Positions 27,296 to 36,360 of a DNA stretch of 64,000 nucleotides are shown in pieces. The translations under genes and the position numbers were made by a program. Numbering within the stretch: the stretch's first letter is position 1; each line of letters starts with the position of its first letter. The stretch comes from Candidatus Melainabacteria bacterium (GTDB taxonomy: Bacteria > Cyanobacteriota > Vampirovibrionia > Obscuribacterales > Obscuribacteraceae). The notes below the pieces were generated by a model that worked only from the letters and a program-made list of their open reading frames with translations, was not told the origin of the DNA and did not search any database. The stretch spans positions 137,481 through 201,480 of the forward strand of contig PLXC01000035.1 in NCBI GenBank assembly GCA_003151275.1. The letters are read 5' to 3'.

Positions 27296-28758
27296 TTCAA
27301 ACCTATCCAGAAATTTGAATCAACCAAAAGTCCCATGGCGAGCGAACAACAAATCAAGAAAGCCGGAATAATACTAGCTCTAATCGGCATATAAGGTTTG
27401 AACTTGGCTTTCGGACCTCCAAACAATATGCGACCGACATGCACGCAGATGGCTACAAAACTGATTGCGATACCTGCCACCAATAATGTCACCAGAATCC
27501 AGCGTTGAGAGTCAGCCATGGTGTGAAGAAGAGTAATCTCACTGATAAAAGAGCCGAACGGCGGACAGCCGGTCAGAGCGAACGTACCGAGAGCGAGAGT
27601 TACTCCCCACAAAGGACAAGCATTTAGCACGCCATGTAAGTGGTTCAATTTTTTTGAGCCAGCGGCGTGAATAATATCGCCGGAAACAAGGAACAATGCG
27701 ACTTTCGCGATACTGTGATTGATCGCCTGGAGCAAGAAAAGACCGCCCGCGTTTATGCCGATCGCAACGAGCATCAATCCGCAATTCTCGATACTTGAAT
27801 AAGCCCACATGCGCTTGAAGCTGTGCTGCCGGATTAGAAGCAGGCTGGCAGCCACAATTGTGACAGCGCCGACATAAGTCATCGTCTGGCCAATCACAGC
27901 ATGCGTGTTTGAAGCATGAAAGATTTCCATAACTCTCCACAAAGCGAACAGTGAGCAATTCATCAAGCCCCCAGAGAGCATGGCTGAGGCAGGAGCAGGG
28001 GCCTCGGAGTATGCGTCAGGCATCCAGCTGTGCAATGGGAACATACCAGCTTTGGTGCCATAGCCGATCAGACAAAACATAAATCCGAGTTTGACGAGCG
28101 GAAAGTTCAGCTGTGCAGCGTGGGCAATTAGTTCGGTGATATTCAATGAGCCTTCAACTAAAGCGCCATGCTGGCTTGACGCGAATATAAAAACGGTGCC
28201 AAGCAGAGCGAAGCCAATCGCAACTGTGCAGATCATCAAATATTTCCAAGTCGCTTCCAGGGCATTTTTCGTCTTGTCAAAATAAACAAGATAAGCAGAT
28301 GAAAGTGTGGTTGTCTCTACTGCAATCCACAAATAGCCCAAGTTGTCCGAAAGAAACACGGCTGTCATTGCCAACAAGAAGAAATTAGTTGCGGCATAAA
28401 AGGCGCGAAAGTTACGACCTTGATTGATCTTGAGAAATTCTTCCGTGGCAAAGAAGTAGTCGGCATGAGATGTTGCGCACGCCATTATGAAGGTAGTGAG
28501 TACGATGAAAAACGCGCTCAGTCGATCCGCAGCGAATCCAGTCAGCAGAATACCGAGCGAAGGAATTTCGAAATGAAGTGCAACTGACTGAATTTGGCCG
28601 GTGAGCAACGGCAATAGCAGGTAAGTGACAAGTGCTAGCTGCACCCAGATAAGAATTCCTGTGGCAAGACGGCAAATTCTGGCATTGCGAGCAGTCAAAG
28701 AGATCGCTACAAGTAAAAGCGGGATCAAGCAAACATGGGCGAGAAAGTGCGGGTTCAT
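27292..28758 (-). CDS. hyfF: Antiporter-like membrane subunit, HyfF/NuoN family
   Basis: 488 residues, about 14 membrane helices. It carries the proton-channel family features: a conserved Glu in WIAVETTTLSSA (helix 5) and Lys in GTKAGMFPLHSWMPDAYSEAPAP (helix 7 region), then a His/Lys-rich half with LLIRQHSFKRMWAYSSIENCG. This is the MrpD/NuoL-M-N type that moves H+ or Na+ across the membrane. Closest in pattern to hydrogenase-4 subunit F. It lies 1 bp after hyfE and overlaps the large-subunit gene by 4 bp (ATGA), so the operon is translationally coupled here. Confidence 0.9.
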   Translation of the reverse strand: MNPHFLAHVCLIPLLLVAISLTARNARICRLATGILIWVQLALVTYLLLPLLTGQIQSVALHFEIPSLGILLTGFAADRLSAFFIVLTTFIMACATSHADYFFATEEFLKINQGRNFRAFYAATNFFLLAMTAVFLSDNLGYLWIAVETTTLSSAYLVYFDKTKNALEATWKYLMICTVAIGFALLGTVFIFASSQHGALVEGSLNITELIAHAAQLNFPLVKLGFMFCLIGYGTKAGMFPLHSWMPDAYSEAPAPASAMLSGGLMNCSLFALWRVMEIFHASNTHAVIGQTMTYVGAVTIVAASLLLIRQHSFKRMWAYSSIENCGLMLVAIGINAGGLFLLQAINHSIAKVALFLVSGDIIHAAGSKKLNHLHGVLNACPLWGVTLALGTFALTGCPPFGSFISEITLLHTMADSQRWILVTLLVAGIAISFVAICVHVGRILFGGPKAKFKPYMPIRASIIPAFLICCSLAMGLLVDSNFWIGLK

Positions 28759-28759
28759 A

Positions 28760-29410
28760 TTAGTCCTTGAGGTCCGTCATTCGAGTAACATCGATGTGTT
28801 CGAAACTCTTCTTGATGTTAAAGAGCACCAAACCCGCCACCATAACAGCAACTAGCACGTCCAGAAGAACGCCCATTTCTACAAGCATCGGCATGCCATG
28901 AGTATGGCTGCAGGCAAACACATAAATTCCGTTTTCCATAACCAGAAATCCCAGCAGTTGACTGATCGCCAACTTGCGAGTGAGCATCAGCAAAATTCCG
29001 GTGAACAGGATAGACATGGCAGCCATAGCGCCCATCCTTGTATCGCCTTGCTCAATCAGACCAGGCAAGTGAGAGGAGAGCAAATAACTGACTCCAAGCA
29101 AAACTATTCCCAAATGCATGCAAACCGGAGGCGGTAAAAAAGTGCCCACGTCGTCATCAACGTCAATTTTTTTCATGATCATGTTTAAGAAAATCGGCGC
29201 GGCAATGCCCTTAAAAATAGCGAAACAAGCAGCGTTGAAGTAGGTATGGAAGTGAAGGACCACGCCTGTGATCGTCACGGCTTGAGCTGCCACCAATAAG
29301 GTATGAATTGCGTAAAACCACAAATTCATTTTCAAATGGGTCGTGCCCAACATGAGCACAGCAATCACCGCTGATCCAATCGCCAAAATTTGATACGTGT
29401 CTAAAGTCAC
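28760..29410 (-). CDS. hyfE: HyfE-like membrane subunit
   Basis: 216 residues with about six or seven membrane helices. Length and helix pattern match HyfE (E. coli hydrogenase 4), which corresponds to NuoK/MrpC plus extra helices. A conserved Glu sits in the helix GFLVMENGIYVFACS, as in NuoK-type subunits. It lies 4 bp after hyfC and 1 bp before hyfF. Known role of the family: part of the membrane arm that couples electron transfer to ion movement. The position in the operon confirms the call. Confidence 0.85.
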   Translation of the reverse strand: MTLDTYQILAIGSAVIAVLMLGTTHLKMNLWFYAIHTLLVAAQAVTITGVVLHFHTYFNAACFAIFKGIAAPIFLNMIMKKIDVDDDVGTFLPPPVCMHLGIVLLGVSYLLSSHLPGLIEQGDTRMGAMAAMSILFTGILLMLTRKLAISQLLGFLVMENGIYVFACSHTHGMPMLVEMGVLLDVLVAVMVAGLVLFNIKKSFEHIDVTRMTDLKD

Positions 29411-29414
29411 TATC

Positions 29415-30356
29415 TCACCTTATTCCAACTGCAATCAGCATGCATAACAAGCTCATCGCCACTGAGTAAGCAATAAATTCCGGCAATTTCTTCCACTGCA
29501 GTTTTACCAGCACACTTTCCATGACTGCTATGGTCAAGGCTAAAAAGACGATTACACCAATACTTGCGAATCCTTTTACCAGTCCGCTGGCAACCCACAT
29601 GCGTGGAATCGCGTGCAGCAGGCACTGACCTGACAATCCAAGCAGAATCGCCATCTTCAAGTAATGAGCAAACTCGGTGAGAGCCAAATTACGACCCGAA
29701 TTTTCGAGGATCATCGCCTCGTGAATCATCGTTAATTCTAAGTGTGTGTTGGGATCATCAATTGGCATACGAGAAAGTTCGACTATGGCAGAGAGAAACA
29801 GGCCGCTTCCCGCGAGCAACCATAAGGCTGGTTGGCTGTAAAGCAATTCGCTTTGTGCGATTGAATACGAGAAAACTGGAGTTAGGTCGCTCGTGTGGGC
29901 AACACATCCCAGACTGGCCAAACAAAGAATAACGCCAGGTTCGGCTAGCAGTGCCACTGTAACTTCACGGCTGGCACCAAATCCGCCAAAGACTGAACCC
30001 GCATCCAGTGCCGCTAACACAGTGAAAAATCGCGCCAGAGCAAAAAGATAAACAATCAAGAAAATGTCCGACGCGTTGGGTAAGTGCGGCGAGTAAGACA
30101 ACCACGGTGTGATCACCGCCAAAACAATCATTGTGACCAGATTGATCACGCTGGTGCTTCTGAAAACCCAGCTCGCTACTTTGCTGATTGTCTCGCCCTT
30201 GGACAGGAATTTATTCAAGTCATAGTAGGGTTGCATGAACCGCGCCCCTTTGCGGTTTTGGAACCTGGCTTTGGTCTTGCGGATGATGGCAATCAACATC
30301 GGCGGAAGCAAAAGCACCGTGGCACAAAATAATACGTAATGAAGCGCGAGATTCAT
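29415..30356 (-). CDS. hyfC: HyfC/HycD/NuoH-like membrane subunit
   Basis: 313 residues, about eight membrane helices. NuoH/HyfC features are visible: KARFQNRKGARFMQPYYDL after helix 1 (the quinone-chamber and cluster-arm docking loop) and SRMPIDDPNTHLELTMIHEA with the conserved acidic residues of the coupling path. In complex I the homologue links the redox arm to the membrane arm. It overlaps hyfB by 4 bp. Strong retention of the acidic loop suggests that ion coupling is kept in this complex. Confidence 0.92.
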   Translation of the reverse strand: MNLALHYVLFCATVLLLPPMLIAIIRKTKARFQNRKGARFMQPYYDLNKFLSKGETISKVASWVFRSTSVINLVTMIVLAVITPWLSYSPHLPNASDIFLIVYLFALARFFTVLAALDAGSVFGGFGASREVTVALLAEPGVILCLASLGCVAHTSDLTPVFSYSIAQSELLYSQPALWLLAGSGLFLSAIVELSRMPIDDPNTHLELTMIHEAMILENSGRNLALTEFAHYLKMAILLGLSGQCLLHAIPRMWVASGLVKGFASIGVIVFLALTIAVMESVLVKLQWKKLPEFIAYSVAMSLLCMLIAVGIR

Positions 30357-32338
30357 AAGTAAATTCCCGCTACTACAAGTATCAAAACTGAGATGAAGAC
30401 GTAGAGCAGGTGAACGTGAATACTTGCCGTTTGCATTTTCACCAAACCAGTGCTGACTGATTCAATTGCCTTGATTGTTGGGTTGTAAAAGAAAACCTCC
30501 AACATCGGAAACATCTCAACTTCCACCTGAATTCCTTCTGGAAAATGGCGGCGGTCACGACCACGAATTTCCGTGGTCGTTTTGAATTGCAATAACGCTG
30601 AAAAGATTCTGCCGATCGGTTGAGAGAAACTGGTGCCAGTTTCTTCCGCACGCGAGGGCAAGTCGCCATAGCCGCAATCCCAAGTAACGTAGCTTCTCAG
30701 GTGCGACCTGACTGATTTTGACAACAAGTAGATAGATACTGCAGTCAAAAATCCAATCAAACACAATGCCGGCTGTGGAATGGTAAAGAAATGCGCCGGC
30801 TGGAAAGAAGTAGCCATCGCTTCTTGCAAGATAGGGCGCATTAAGTGCATCGCGTACGGCACGATCACACCGAGCACCACACAAAGAACGCATAGAAACC
30901 CTTGACCAAGTTTCATTCCTAATGAACATTCGTGCGCTCTCACAGCCTGGTCAGATCTTGGTCTTCCCAAGAAGGAAATGCCCACCGCTTTTGTGAAGCA
31001 GGCTAGAGAGAGCGCGCCAATTAGTGACAGCACACCGACGATCGCAAGACCAATAGCATGGTCAAGCAGGCTCTCCGAACGGAATGACAGATTCAAGAAA
31101 CTTTGATAAACAAGCCATTTGCTAGCGAATCCATTTAGTGGTGGCAATGCAGAAATTGCGGCGCTACCGATTAAGAAAAATGCCATTGTCCACGGCATAT
31201 TCTTGGCTAGACCACCTAGATAACCAAGATCGCGTGTGTGGGCAGAGCTATCCACTGCCCCTGCACCAAGAAAGAGAAGCCCTTTGAAGCAAGCATGGTT
31301 AAGCGAATGCAGAATTGCTGCGGCTAGTGCAATTTCCGCTAACCAAAAAACACCAATCGTCTTTGCATGCAGTGAAAGACCAATGGCGGCAACAATCAAG
31401 CCCACGTTTTCTACCGTGCTGTAGGCAAGTAGCTTCTTCAGATCGTGCTGCATCAGCGCAAACAGAACACCCCAAACACCTGAGATAATGCCGAGGAAGA
31501 TAGCTAAGTAGGCGATTGCCTCGCTATGCGAATTGCCTAAGATGAAAAATCTAATCATGCCGTAGATCGCCACTTTGACCATGACGCCGCTCATCAAGGA
31601 TGACACCGGTGCTGGTGCCTCAGGATGTGCGTAAGGAAGCCATATATGGAACGGCCAAACGCCGGCCTTGATACACAGTCCCAAGAACAAAATGATTGCA
31701 GGAACGGACGAATACGCTCCCATATTCCACTGGGCAAAGTTCCAGCTTTGCGCGCTGGCTGCAAGGTAGACAAAGGCGCCAGTAATCAAGGCTGTTGAAA
31801 CCCGAGTAGCGCCGAGATAAATCAAGGCAGCTTTTTGAGCGCGCTGTCTAATAGGCTCTGCCGCAACAAGTGCCACCGAGCTTAGTGACATTACCTCCCA
31901 AAAGACTAAGAACGTCATGCCATTGGCGCTAGTGATCACCTGCCCCATGGCGAAAACAAACAAAATGGTGCAAGCCCAGTAAATTCGCAGATTTACTCGA
32001 TCCTTTAAATGCTTGAGATAACCGGGCGAAAAAAGGGCGACTGCTATGGCGAGCAGCGAAAGCATGAGCAGGAACGGTGCCGTAAGCGCGTCCAATCGAA
32101 ACTCTACCGGCGCTAACCCTAAGTAGACCGGGCGCGGCGCCGTCCAGTCGAACCCGGCAGGCCAGGCAGCAATCACAGACCCGATCAGTAAGAGCGCGCC
32201 CGCCATCAACAAACCGGCGAAGGTTTTGTGCCCTGCGCCTGCGCGCACGGGAATGGCTAGAACTATGCCAGCTATCCATGTCGCATTTGCGGCTAGATAA
32301 AGGGTTAGAGGAAGTGAGCTGCCGAGATCTAGTTGCAT
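30353..32338 (-). CDS. hyfB: Antiporter-like membrane subunit, HyfB family
   Basis: 661 residues, close to E. coli HyfB. About 14-16 membrane helices; key residues are the Glu in FWEVMSLSSVALV, Lys in CIKAGVWPFHIWLPYAHPEA and the HDLKKLLAYSTVENVG segment. The C-terminal ~60 residues include a soluble stretch (TWDCGYGDLPSRAEETGTS) as in hydrogenase-4 subunit B, followed by a last helix. First gene of the six-gene operon hyfB-C-E-F-G-(H+I). With HyfF it gives the complex two MrpD-like ion channels. No hyfA, hyfD, hyfR or hydrogenase maturation gene is present in the window. Confidence 0.92.
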   Translation of the reverse strand: MQLDLGSSLPLTLYLAANATWIAGIVLAIPVRAGAGHKTFAGLLMAGALLLIGSVIAAWPAGFDWTAPRPVYLGLAPVEFRLDALTAPFLLMLSLLAIAVALFSPGYLKHLKDRVNLRIYWACTILFVFAMGQVITSANGMTFLVFWEVMSLSSVALVAAEPIRQRAQKAALIYLGATRVSTALITGAFVYLAASAQSWNFAQWNMGAYSSVPAIILFLGLCIKAGVWPFHIWLPYAHPEAPAPVSSLMSGVMVKVAIYGMIRFFILGNSHSEAIAYLAIFLGIISGVWGVLFALMQHDLKKLLAYSTVENVGLIVAAIGLSLHAKTIGVFWLAEIALAAAILHSLNHACFKGLLFLGAGAVDSSAHTRDLGYLGGLAKNMPWTMAFFLIGSAAISALPPLNGFASKWLVYQSFLNLSFRSESLLDHAIGLAIVGVLSLIGALSLACFTKAVGISFLGRPRSDQAVRAHECSLGMKLGQGFLCVLCVVLGVIVPYAMHLMRPILQEAMATSFQPAHFFTIPQPALCLIGFLTAVSIYLLSKSVRSHLRSYVTWDCGYGDLPSRAEETGTSFSQPIGRIFSALLQFKTTTEIRGRDRRHFPEGIQVEVEMFPMLEVFFYNPTIKAIESVSTGLVKMQTASIHVHLLYVFISVLILVVAGIYL

Positions 32339-32634
32339 GTCGCCATTTGTTGCTAATTGCTTACGCGCAATCGCTTAAGCTTTATTCAAACTGGTCAATG
32401 GAATCTTTAGTACTGAGGTATTCCATATAAGCTCATTCCAGAGGCTTAACGCCGATCGCTGCCAAGTGGAACTTGCTTGCGAGCGGTCTATTGTAATACT
32501 CAGACATGCACAATTTGCATTCGCGACACTTCCAGCAGCACCTAAGTTAACGAGCGAATGTGCAGGTATCGTGAAGTGCAACTGCATGTGGTTTGCCAAA
32601 CAGCCACTAGACTCAATTTCACAATTCACAATTC
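32339..32634. other. Divergent promoter region of the hyf-like operon and sulP
   Basis: About 300 bp between divergent starts. An 84-codon minus-strand frame (32375-32629) has no recognisable product or ribosome-binding site and is not called. Short arms GGAAT/ATTCC flank 32400-32424. No clear -35/-10 pair was found on either strand. Confidence 0.4.
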
Positions 32635-34338
32635 ATGCACTTTTTGGAGCTAGTCTGCGAGACAATTACCACTTTGGATGCACTAATGGGTACCATGACG
32701 ATAGATCAAGCTTTAGAGAGCGCCGCTCAAACGCGTTTAGAACTTCCGAAAGACAGACTAGCCGGTCTTAAACAGAATTGGCGCAGCGATGCTACTTCCG
32801 GCTTCATCGTATTCCTTATAGCGTTACCATTAAGCCTTGGAATCGCCCTAGCTTCTGGAATGCCGCCACTATCCGGAATCTTCTCCGCAATCGTCGGTGG
32901 TATGGTTGTCTCGCAGATGAGCGGCTCCTTCGTGACAATCAACGGTCCTGCCGCCGGCCTGATCGTCGTAATTCTGGGTGCTGTCGAAAAACTCGGCGGC
33001 GGCGACGTCGGCTATCATGCAACCTTGGCGGCGATCGTCATCTCTGGAATTCTGCTTTTTATAATGGGGCTTCTGAAAGCCGGCGAGCTTGGTCACTTTT
33101 TTCCTGCCACGGTTGTGCATGGAATGCTCGCAGCCATTGGCATCATTATTATGTCTAAACAGCTGCCCTTCGTCCTGGGTGTGAAGCCACCGGCGAAGGA
33201 ACCGTTGGAGTTGATTGCCAAAATCCCGGAGATGGTGATGAACATGAATCCCGAGATCGCGATCATTGGGATCACATGTTTAGCAATTCTCATTATTCAC
33301 ACGGTCCTGAAAAATCGAACGCTAAAGAAAATTCCAGCCGCAATCATCGTTGTCGCCGTTTCGATCGCAATGGGATTTATGTTCGATTTGCAACATGCAC
33401 ATAGCTACACGTTCGCCGGACACAATTTCGATCTCACGCCCAAGTACTTAGTTTTGTTACCCTCAAGCATCCTCTCCGGAATTACGCAACCAGACTGGAG
33501 TCACGTAGGTACATCTGTATTTTGGATGTGCGTGATGTCAATTACCCTTGTTCAGGGCATCGAGACACTACTCAGCGCTGCCGCCGTTGACAAATTAGAC
33601 CTTTACAAGAGACAGTCGAACTTGAGCAAAGACGTTGCCGCAGTTGGATTGGGTAGCGCTGTTTCCGGCATGATTGGTGGCTTGCCGATGATTGCCGAAA
33701 TCGTCAGAAGCAGCGCTAACGTCTCCAATGGTGCCAAAACACGTTGGTCTAACTTCTTCCACGGTACGTTCATGCTCGTCTTTGTACTGATCGGTGCTGC
33801 ACTCGTGGATCAAATTCCGCTTGCCGCTCTGGCAGCACTGCTGGTATTCACTGGATACCGTCTAACCGCCCCCAGAGTGTTTCTCGAAACATACAAAATA
33901 GGTTTAGAACAAATCTTCCTCTTTGTAGTCACGATCATCGCCACGCTTGCCACCGATCTCTTGATTGGAGTGGGCACTGGAATTCTTTGCAAATTCGTTC
34001 TTCATCTAATTAAAGGTGCAGAACCAAAACATCTGTTTTCAGTCAATGCAGTCGTAGAAAATACAAACGACGACACTTACGTAGTGCGGATTTTGAGCGC
34101 AGCAATATTTTCGAATTTCATTTCGTTGAAAAAAGTGCTGGATAAAATTCCGAGAGGAAAGAACATCACTGTAGATTTGAGTAAATCGAAACTCGTCGAT
34201 CACTCGGTAATGGAACATCTGCACCACTACCAACGTGAATACGTTAACGAAGGTGGCAAGTTCACTACAATCGGGCTTGAGCAACACAAGCGTGCCTCTC
34301 AGCATCCCCTGTCCAGTGCAATCGCTGTAAAGGCCTAA
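32635..34338 (+). CDS. SulP family anion transporter with C-terminal STAS domain
   Basis: Up to 567 residues. The start is uncertain: ATG at 32635, 32686 and 32695 are in frame and none has a good ribosome-binding site; the membrane part begins about residue 55. SulP core with about 12-14 helices, including ASGMPPLSGIFSAIVGGMVV and SFVTINGPAAGLIVVILGAV, and a STAS domain at ~470-560. The family carries sulfate, bicarbonate or other anions; the substrate cannot be read from sequence. The last 19 codons are duplicated at 36355-36411. It diverges from the hyf-like operon. Confidence 0.88.
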   Translation: MHFLELVCETITTLDALMGTMTIDQALESAAQTRLELPKDRLAGLKQNWRSDATSGFIVFLIALPLSLGIALASGMPPLSGIFSAIVGGMVVSQMSGSFVTINGPAAGLIVVILGAVEKLGGGDVGYHATLAAIVISGILLFIMGLLKAGELGHFFPATVVHGMLAAIGIIIMSKQLPFVLGVKPPAKEPLELIAKIPEMVMNMNPEIAIIGITCLAILIIHTVLKNRTLKKIPAAIIVVAVSIAMGFMFDLQHAHSYTFAGHNFDLTPKYLVLLPSSILSGITQPDWSHVGTSVFWMCVMSITLVQGIETLLSAAAVDKLDLYKRQSNLSKDVAAVGLGSAVSGMIGGLPMIAEIVRSSANVSNGAKTRWSNFFHGTFMLVFVLIGAALVDQIPLAALAALLVFTGYRLTAPRVFLETYKIGLEQIFLFVVTIIATLATDLLIGVGTGILCKFVLHLIKGAEPKHLFSVNAVVENTNDDTYVVRILSAAIFSNFISLKKVLDKIPRGKNITVDLSKSKLVDHSVMEHLHHYQREYVNEGGKFTTIGLEQHKRASQHPLSSAIAVKA

Positions 34339-34363
34339 GTAACTAAAAGGCCTAACTAGCTAA

Positions 34364-34768
34364 CTAACTAACTGGAAACGGCAATTTCGTAGCTACTGCA
34401 TCGTACAGATTCCTGGACACTTGAATCAAGTCTTTAGCTTCAACGGCAGTCGGATGTACTAAGGGTCCGGGGTAGCGGTACTCGACAGCATATTGTGTCA
34501 GCGGGGCAATTGTTGCAAGCACAGCCTGGAGATTGCCATCAATTTGCACGCAGTCCAGACTTAGGACATTGAGATCATGTGTCTTTTTGAACGGCTTTCC
34601 GTGCCAGAAAAGAAAACCCTTGAGACATTTTTCAACAGCTTGTTGGCAGTGAAAAGCAACCTCGTCGAGGAGGCCTTCGGGCATCAGCAACTCGGCTGCC
34701 CTGATATCATTCTGAGCCTTTCGAAACCAGCTGCACGTATCTGCAATTCTTATTGGATCAAGCGACAT
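34364..34768 (-). CDS. HEPN domain protein, partner of the MNT nucleotidyltransferase
   Basis: 134 residues from ATG 34768 (MSLDPIRIADTCSWFRKA); a longer frame exists but the HEPN domain starts here. HEPN features are AQNDIRAAELL, FHCQQAVEKCLKGFLFWHG, KKTHDLNVL and, near the end, R-Y-P-G-P-L-V-H, which fits the R-x(4-6)-H motif of HEPN ribonucleases. Such proteins pair with minimal nucleotidyltransferases as toxin-antitoxin-like modules. The start overlaps the MNT gene by 11 bp, as usual for these pairs. The two genes lie in a block bounded by two copies of the sulP 3' end. Confidence 0.85.
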   Translation of the reverse strand: MSLDPIRIADTCSWFRKAQNDIRAAELLMPEGLLDEVAFHCQQAVEKCLKGFLFWHGKPFKKTHDLNVLSLDCVQIDGNLQAVLATIAPLTQYAVEYRYPGPLVHPTAVEAKDLIQVSRNLYDAVATKLPFPVS

Positions 34769-35099
34769 GAAGCAAAAGACCTTCACGAATAATCTCTGCC
34801 GGTAGACTGTTTGGCAAGTGCAAGCGCTCTTGAAATTGCTGGTCAGTCCAGACCAGAACATCAACAGCTGCAGGTATGCCCCAGAGGGTCTTATAGGCTA
34901 GACTGGCAGATTTAAGCTCATCTGACACATTCTTATCAACGATTATGAAGATGTCGTAGTCACTATCTGCATTCTCGGTACCACGAGCATGGGATCCGAA
35001 TAAATAAATGCGCAAGGGCTTATAGGCCGCGACGAGGCGGGCAATTACTTCTTTCAATATCGGGTCATTTAATGAGTGATTGAGTTTAGCTACTGTCAT
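34758..35099 (-). CDS. MNT-type minimal nucleotidyltransferase
   Basis: 113 residues from ATG 35099 (an ATG at 35138 is in frame, but a TATAAT box lies between them). The nucleotidyltransferase motif G-S-x(8-10)-D-x-D is complete: LFGSHARGTENADSDYDIFI, with a third acidic residue in AVDVLVW. In characterised HEPN-MNT pairs the MNT protein modifies (AMPylates) the HEPN toxin to silence it; whether this pair behaves the same way is inference. Translation is coupled to the HEPN gene by an 11-bp overlap. Confidence 0.88.
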   Translation of the reverse strand: MTVAKLNHSLNDPILKEVIARLVAAYKPLRIYLFGSHARGTENADSDYDIFIIVDKNVSDELKSASLAYKTLWGIPAAVDVLVWTDQQFQERLHLPNSLPAEIIREGLLLHVA

Positions 35100-35123
35100 T
35101 TTACTGTCACATTGGTGACTATT

Positions 35124-35129
35124 ATTATA
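35124..35129 (-). promoter_or_regulatory. Putative -10 box (TATAAT) of the HEPN-MNT operon
   Basis: On the minus strand TATAAT is exact, 24 nt before ATG 35099. No good -35 box is seen at the expected distance. The region is A+T-rich, unlike most intergenic DNA here. Confidence 0.4.
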
Positions 35130-35376
35130 TATGAGCATAGTATGCCTGGATTGCAGGAGGATGACGCTCTCTACCGAGGTTTAATGCTCTACATTTTAGA
35201 CAAGCATTTGGGTTCTCCGTGGAGAGTGCTTGAAGTTCATTGAACTATCGATCTGTTGTACAGAGAAAGCGAAGATCGGAATGGTCGATGAGGCAAATCG
35301 CAACTATGGAAACAGTAAAAGCATGAGCGGACGTTTTGGGCTATTGCTGATCGGAACTACGTATTGGTCATCGCTG

Positions 35377-36360
35377 CTAGTCAGAACTAATCAGTTTTAG
35401 TTTCTCTGCTGACTTCTTGTCGCCAACTTTCGCTAACTCCTCGTATCGAGCCCTTGCTTTTTTTAAATCCTTGGGAAGTCCATGTCCCGTTCTGTATCTT
35501 TCGGCCAGATTGTATTTTGCCATCGGACAGCCATTTTTCTCGGCCTTTATGCTCCATTCCAACCCTTTCTTATCGTCTACTTTGACGCCTCTACCGTCCG
35601 CATACATATTACCCAGATCGTTCATGGCGTGCGGATTGCCATCTGCGGCTCCCTTGCTGAGCCAATAGTAAGCCTTGTCATAATCTTTAGGCATTCCCAG
35701 TCCCTGTAAGTAAGTTCTGCCGATCTGATACTCTCCTAATGCACAGCCGTGTACCGTAGCTAATTTCATGAGACTCGCTGCTCTGTGTAAATCTTTCGAA
35801 GCACCCAAGCCGCTTTCGTACAGATGAGCGAGTAAGCATTCTGCATTCCCGTCACCGGTTTTTGCGCCGGACTGAAAATATGTAAGTGCGCGCGAGTAAT
35901 CTTGTCTTGTAACTCGTCCCCACATGCATTCGAGACCCATGTTGAATTGAGCGTGAACACAGCCCAGGCTCGCCGATTTCTCGTAAAGCGCCAGCGCTCT
36001 CTTGCGGTCTGTTGCACCGCCGTCATTCAGAAGAGAAGCCAAGGAACACATCGCATCTTGATCGCCGGCTGCCGTTGCATGCTCCCACAGCTCTCGCGCT
36101 TTAATGGGGTTTGGCGGCACTCCTCGCCCCCCCATATAGAGATCACCTAGAATCCACGCTGCTCTTGGATTGCTATCGGCCAGGCGTTTCAGCATCGTCT
36201 CCGCTTCAGCGTAGCGCTTGGTGTTGAAAGCATCTTCTACTTTTCTGAGTTGACCGACTTCATGTGCAAGAGAAGGTGTCACAGAGAGCACCAGGACTGA
36301 CACAAGCGAAAGAAACAAAGTTTTATAATCGCAGTTAGTGATCACGAGATGCCTCAGCAT
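35377..36360 (-). CDS. Secreted Sel1-like repeat protein
   Basis: 327 residues from ATG 36360, chosen because a signal peptide follows (YKTLFLSLVSVLVLSVTPSLA). The frame is open further upstream but would run antisense through the sulP fragment. The mature protein has about seven Sel1 repeats of ~36 residues (pattern A-x-x-x-L-G-x-x-Y-x-x-G-x-G-V-x-x-D-x-x-K-A). Sel1 proteins are alpha-solenoid scaffolds for protein contacts, often exported. The first two codons of the gene lie within the duplicated sulP end at 36355-36411, so its 5' end was formed or moved by that recombination. Confidence 0.85.
   Translation of the reverse strand: MLRHLVITNCDYKTLFLSLVSVLVLSVTPSLAHEVGQLRKVEDAFNTKRYAEAETMLKRLADSNPRAAWILGDLYMGGRGVPPNPIKARELWEHATAAGDQDAMCSLASLLNDGGATDRKRALALYEKSASLGCVHAQFNMGLECMWGRVTRQDYSRALTYFQSGAKTGDGNAECLLAHLYESGLGASKDLHRAASLMKLATVHGCALGEYQIGRTYLQGLGMPKDYDKAYYWLSKGAADGNPHAMNDLGNMYADGRGVKVDDKKGLEWSIKAEKNGCPMAKYNLAERYRTGHGLPKDLKKARARYEELAKVGDKKSAEKLKLISSD

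Noticed and set aside
24991..32338. Standard respiratory complex I
   Set aside because: Gene order and the HyfE/HyfB types match hydrogenase-4-like complexes; nuoE-G, nuoA, nuoJ and nuoK in their normal form are absent.
32375..32629. 84-codon minus-strand gene before hyfB
   Set aside because: No supporting signal; occupies the divergent promoter region.
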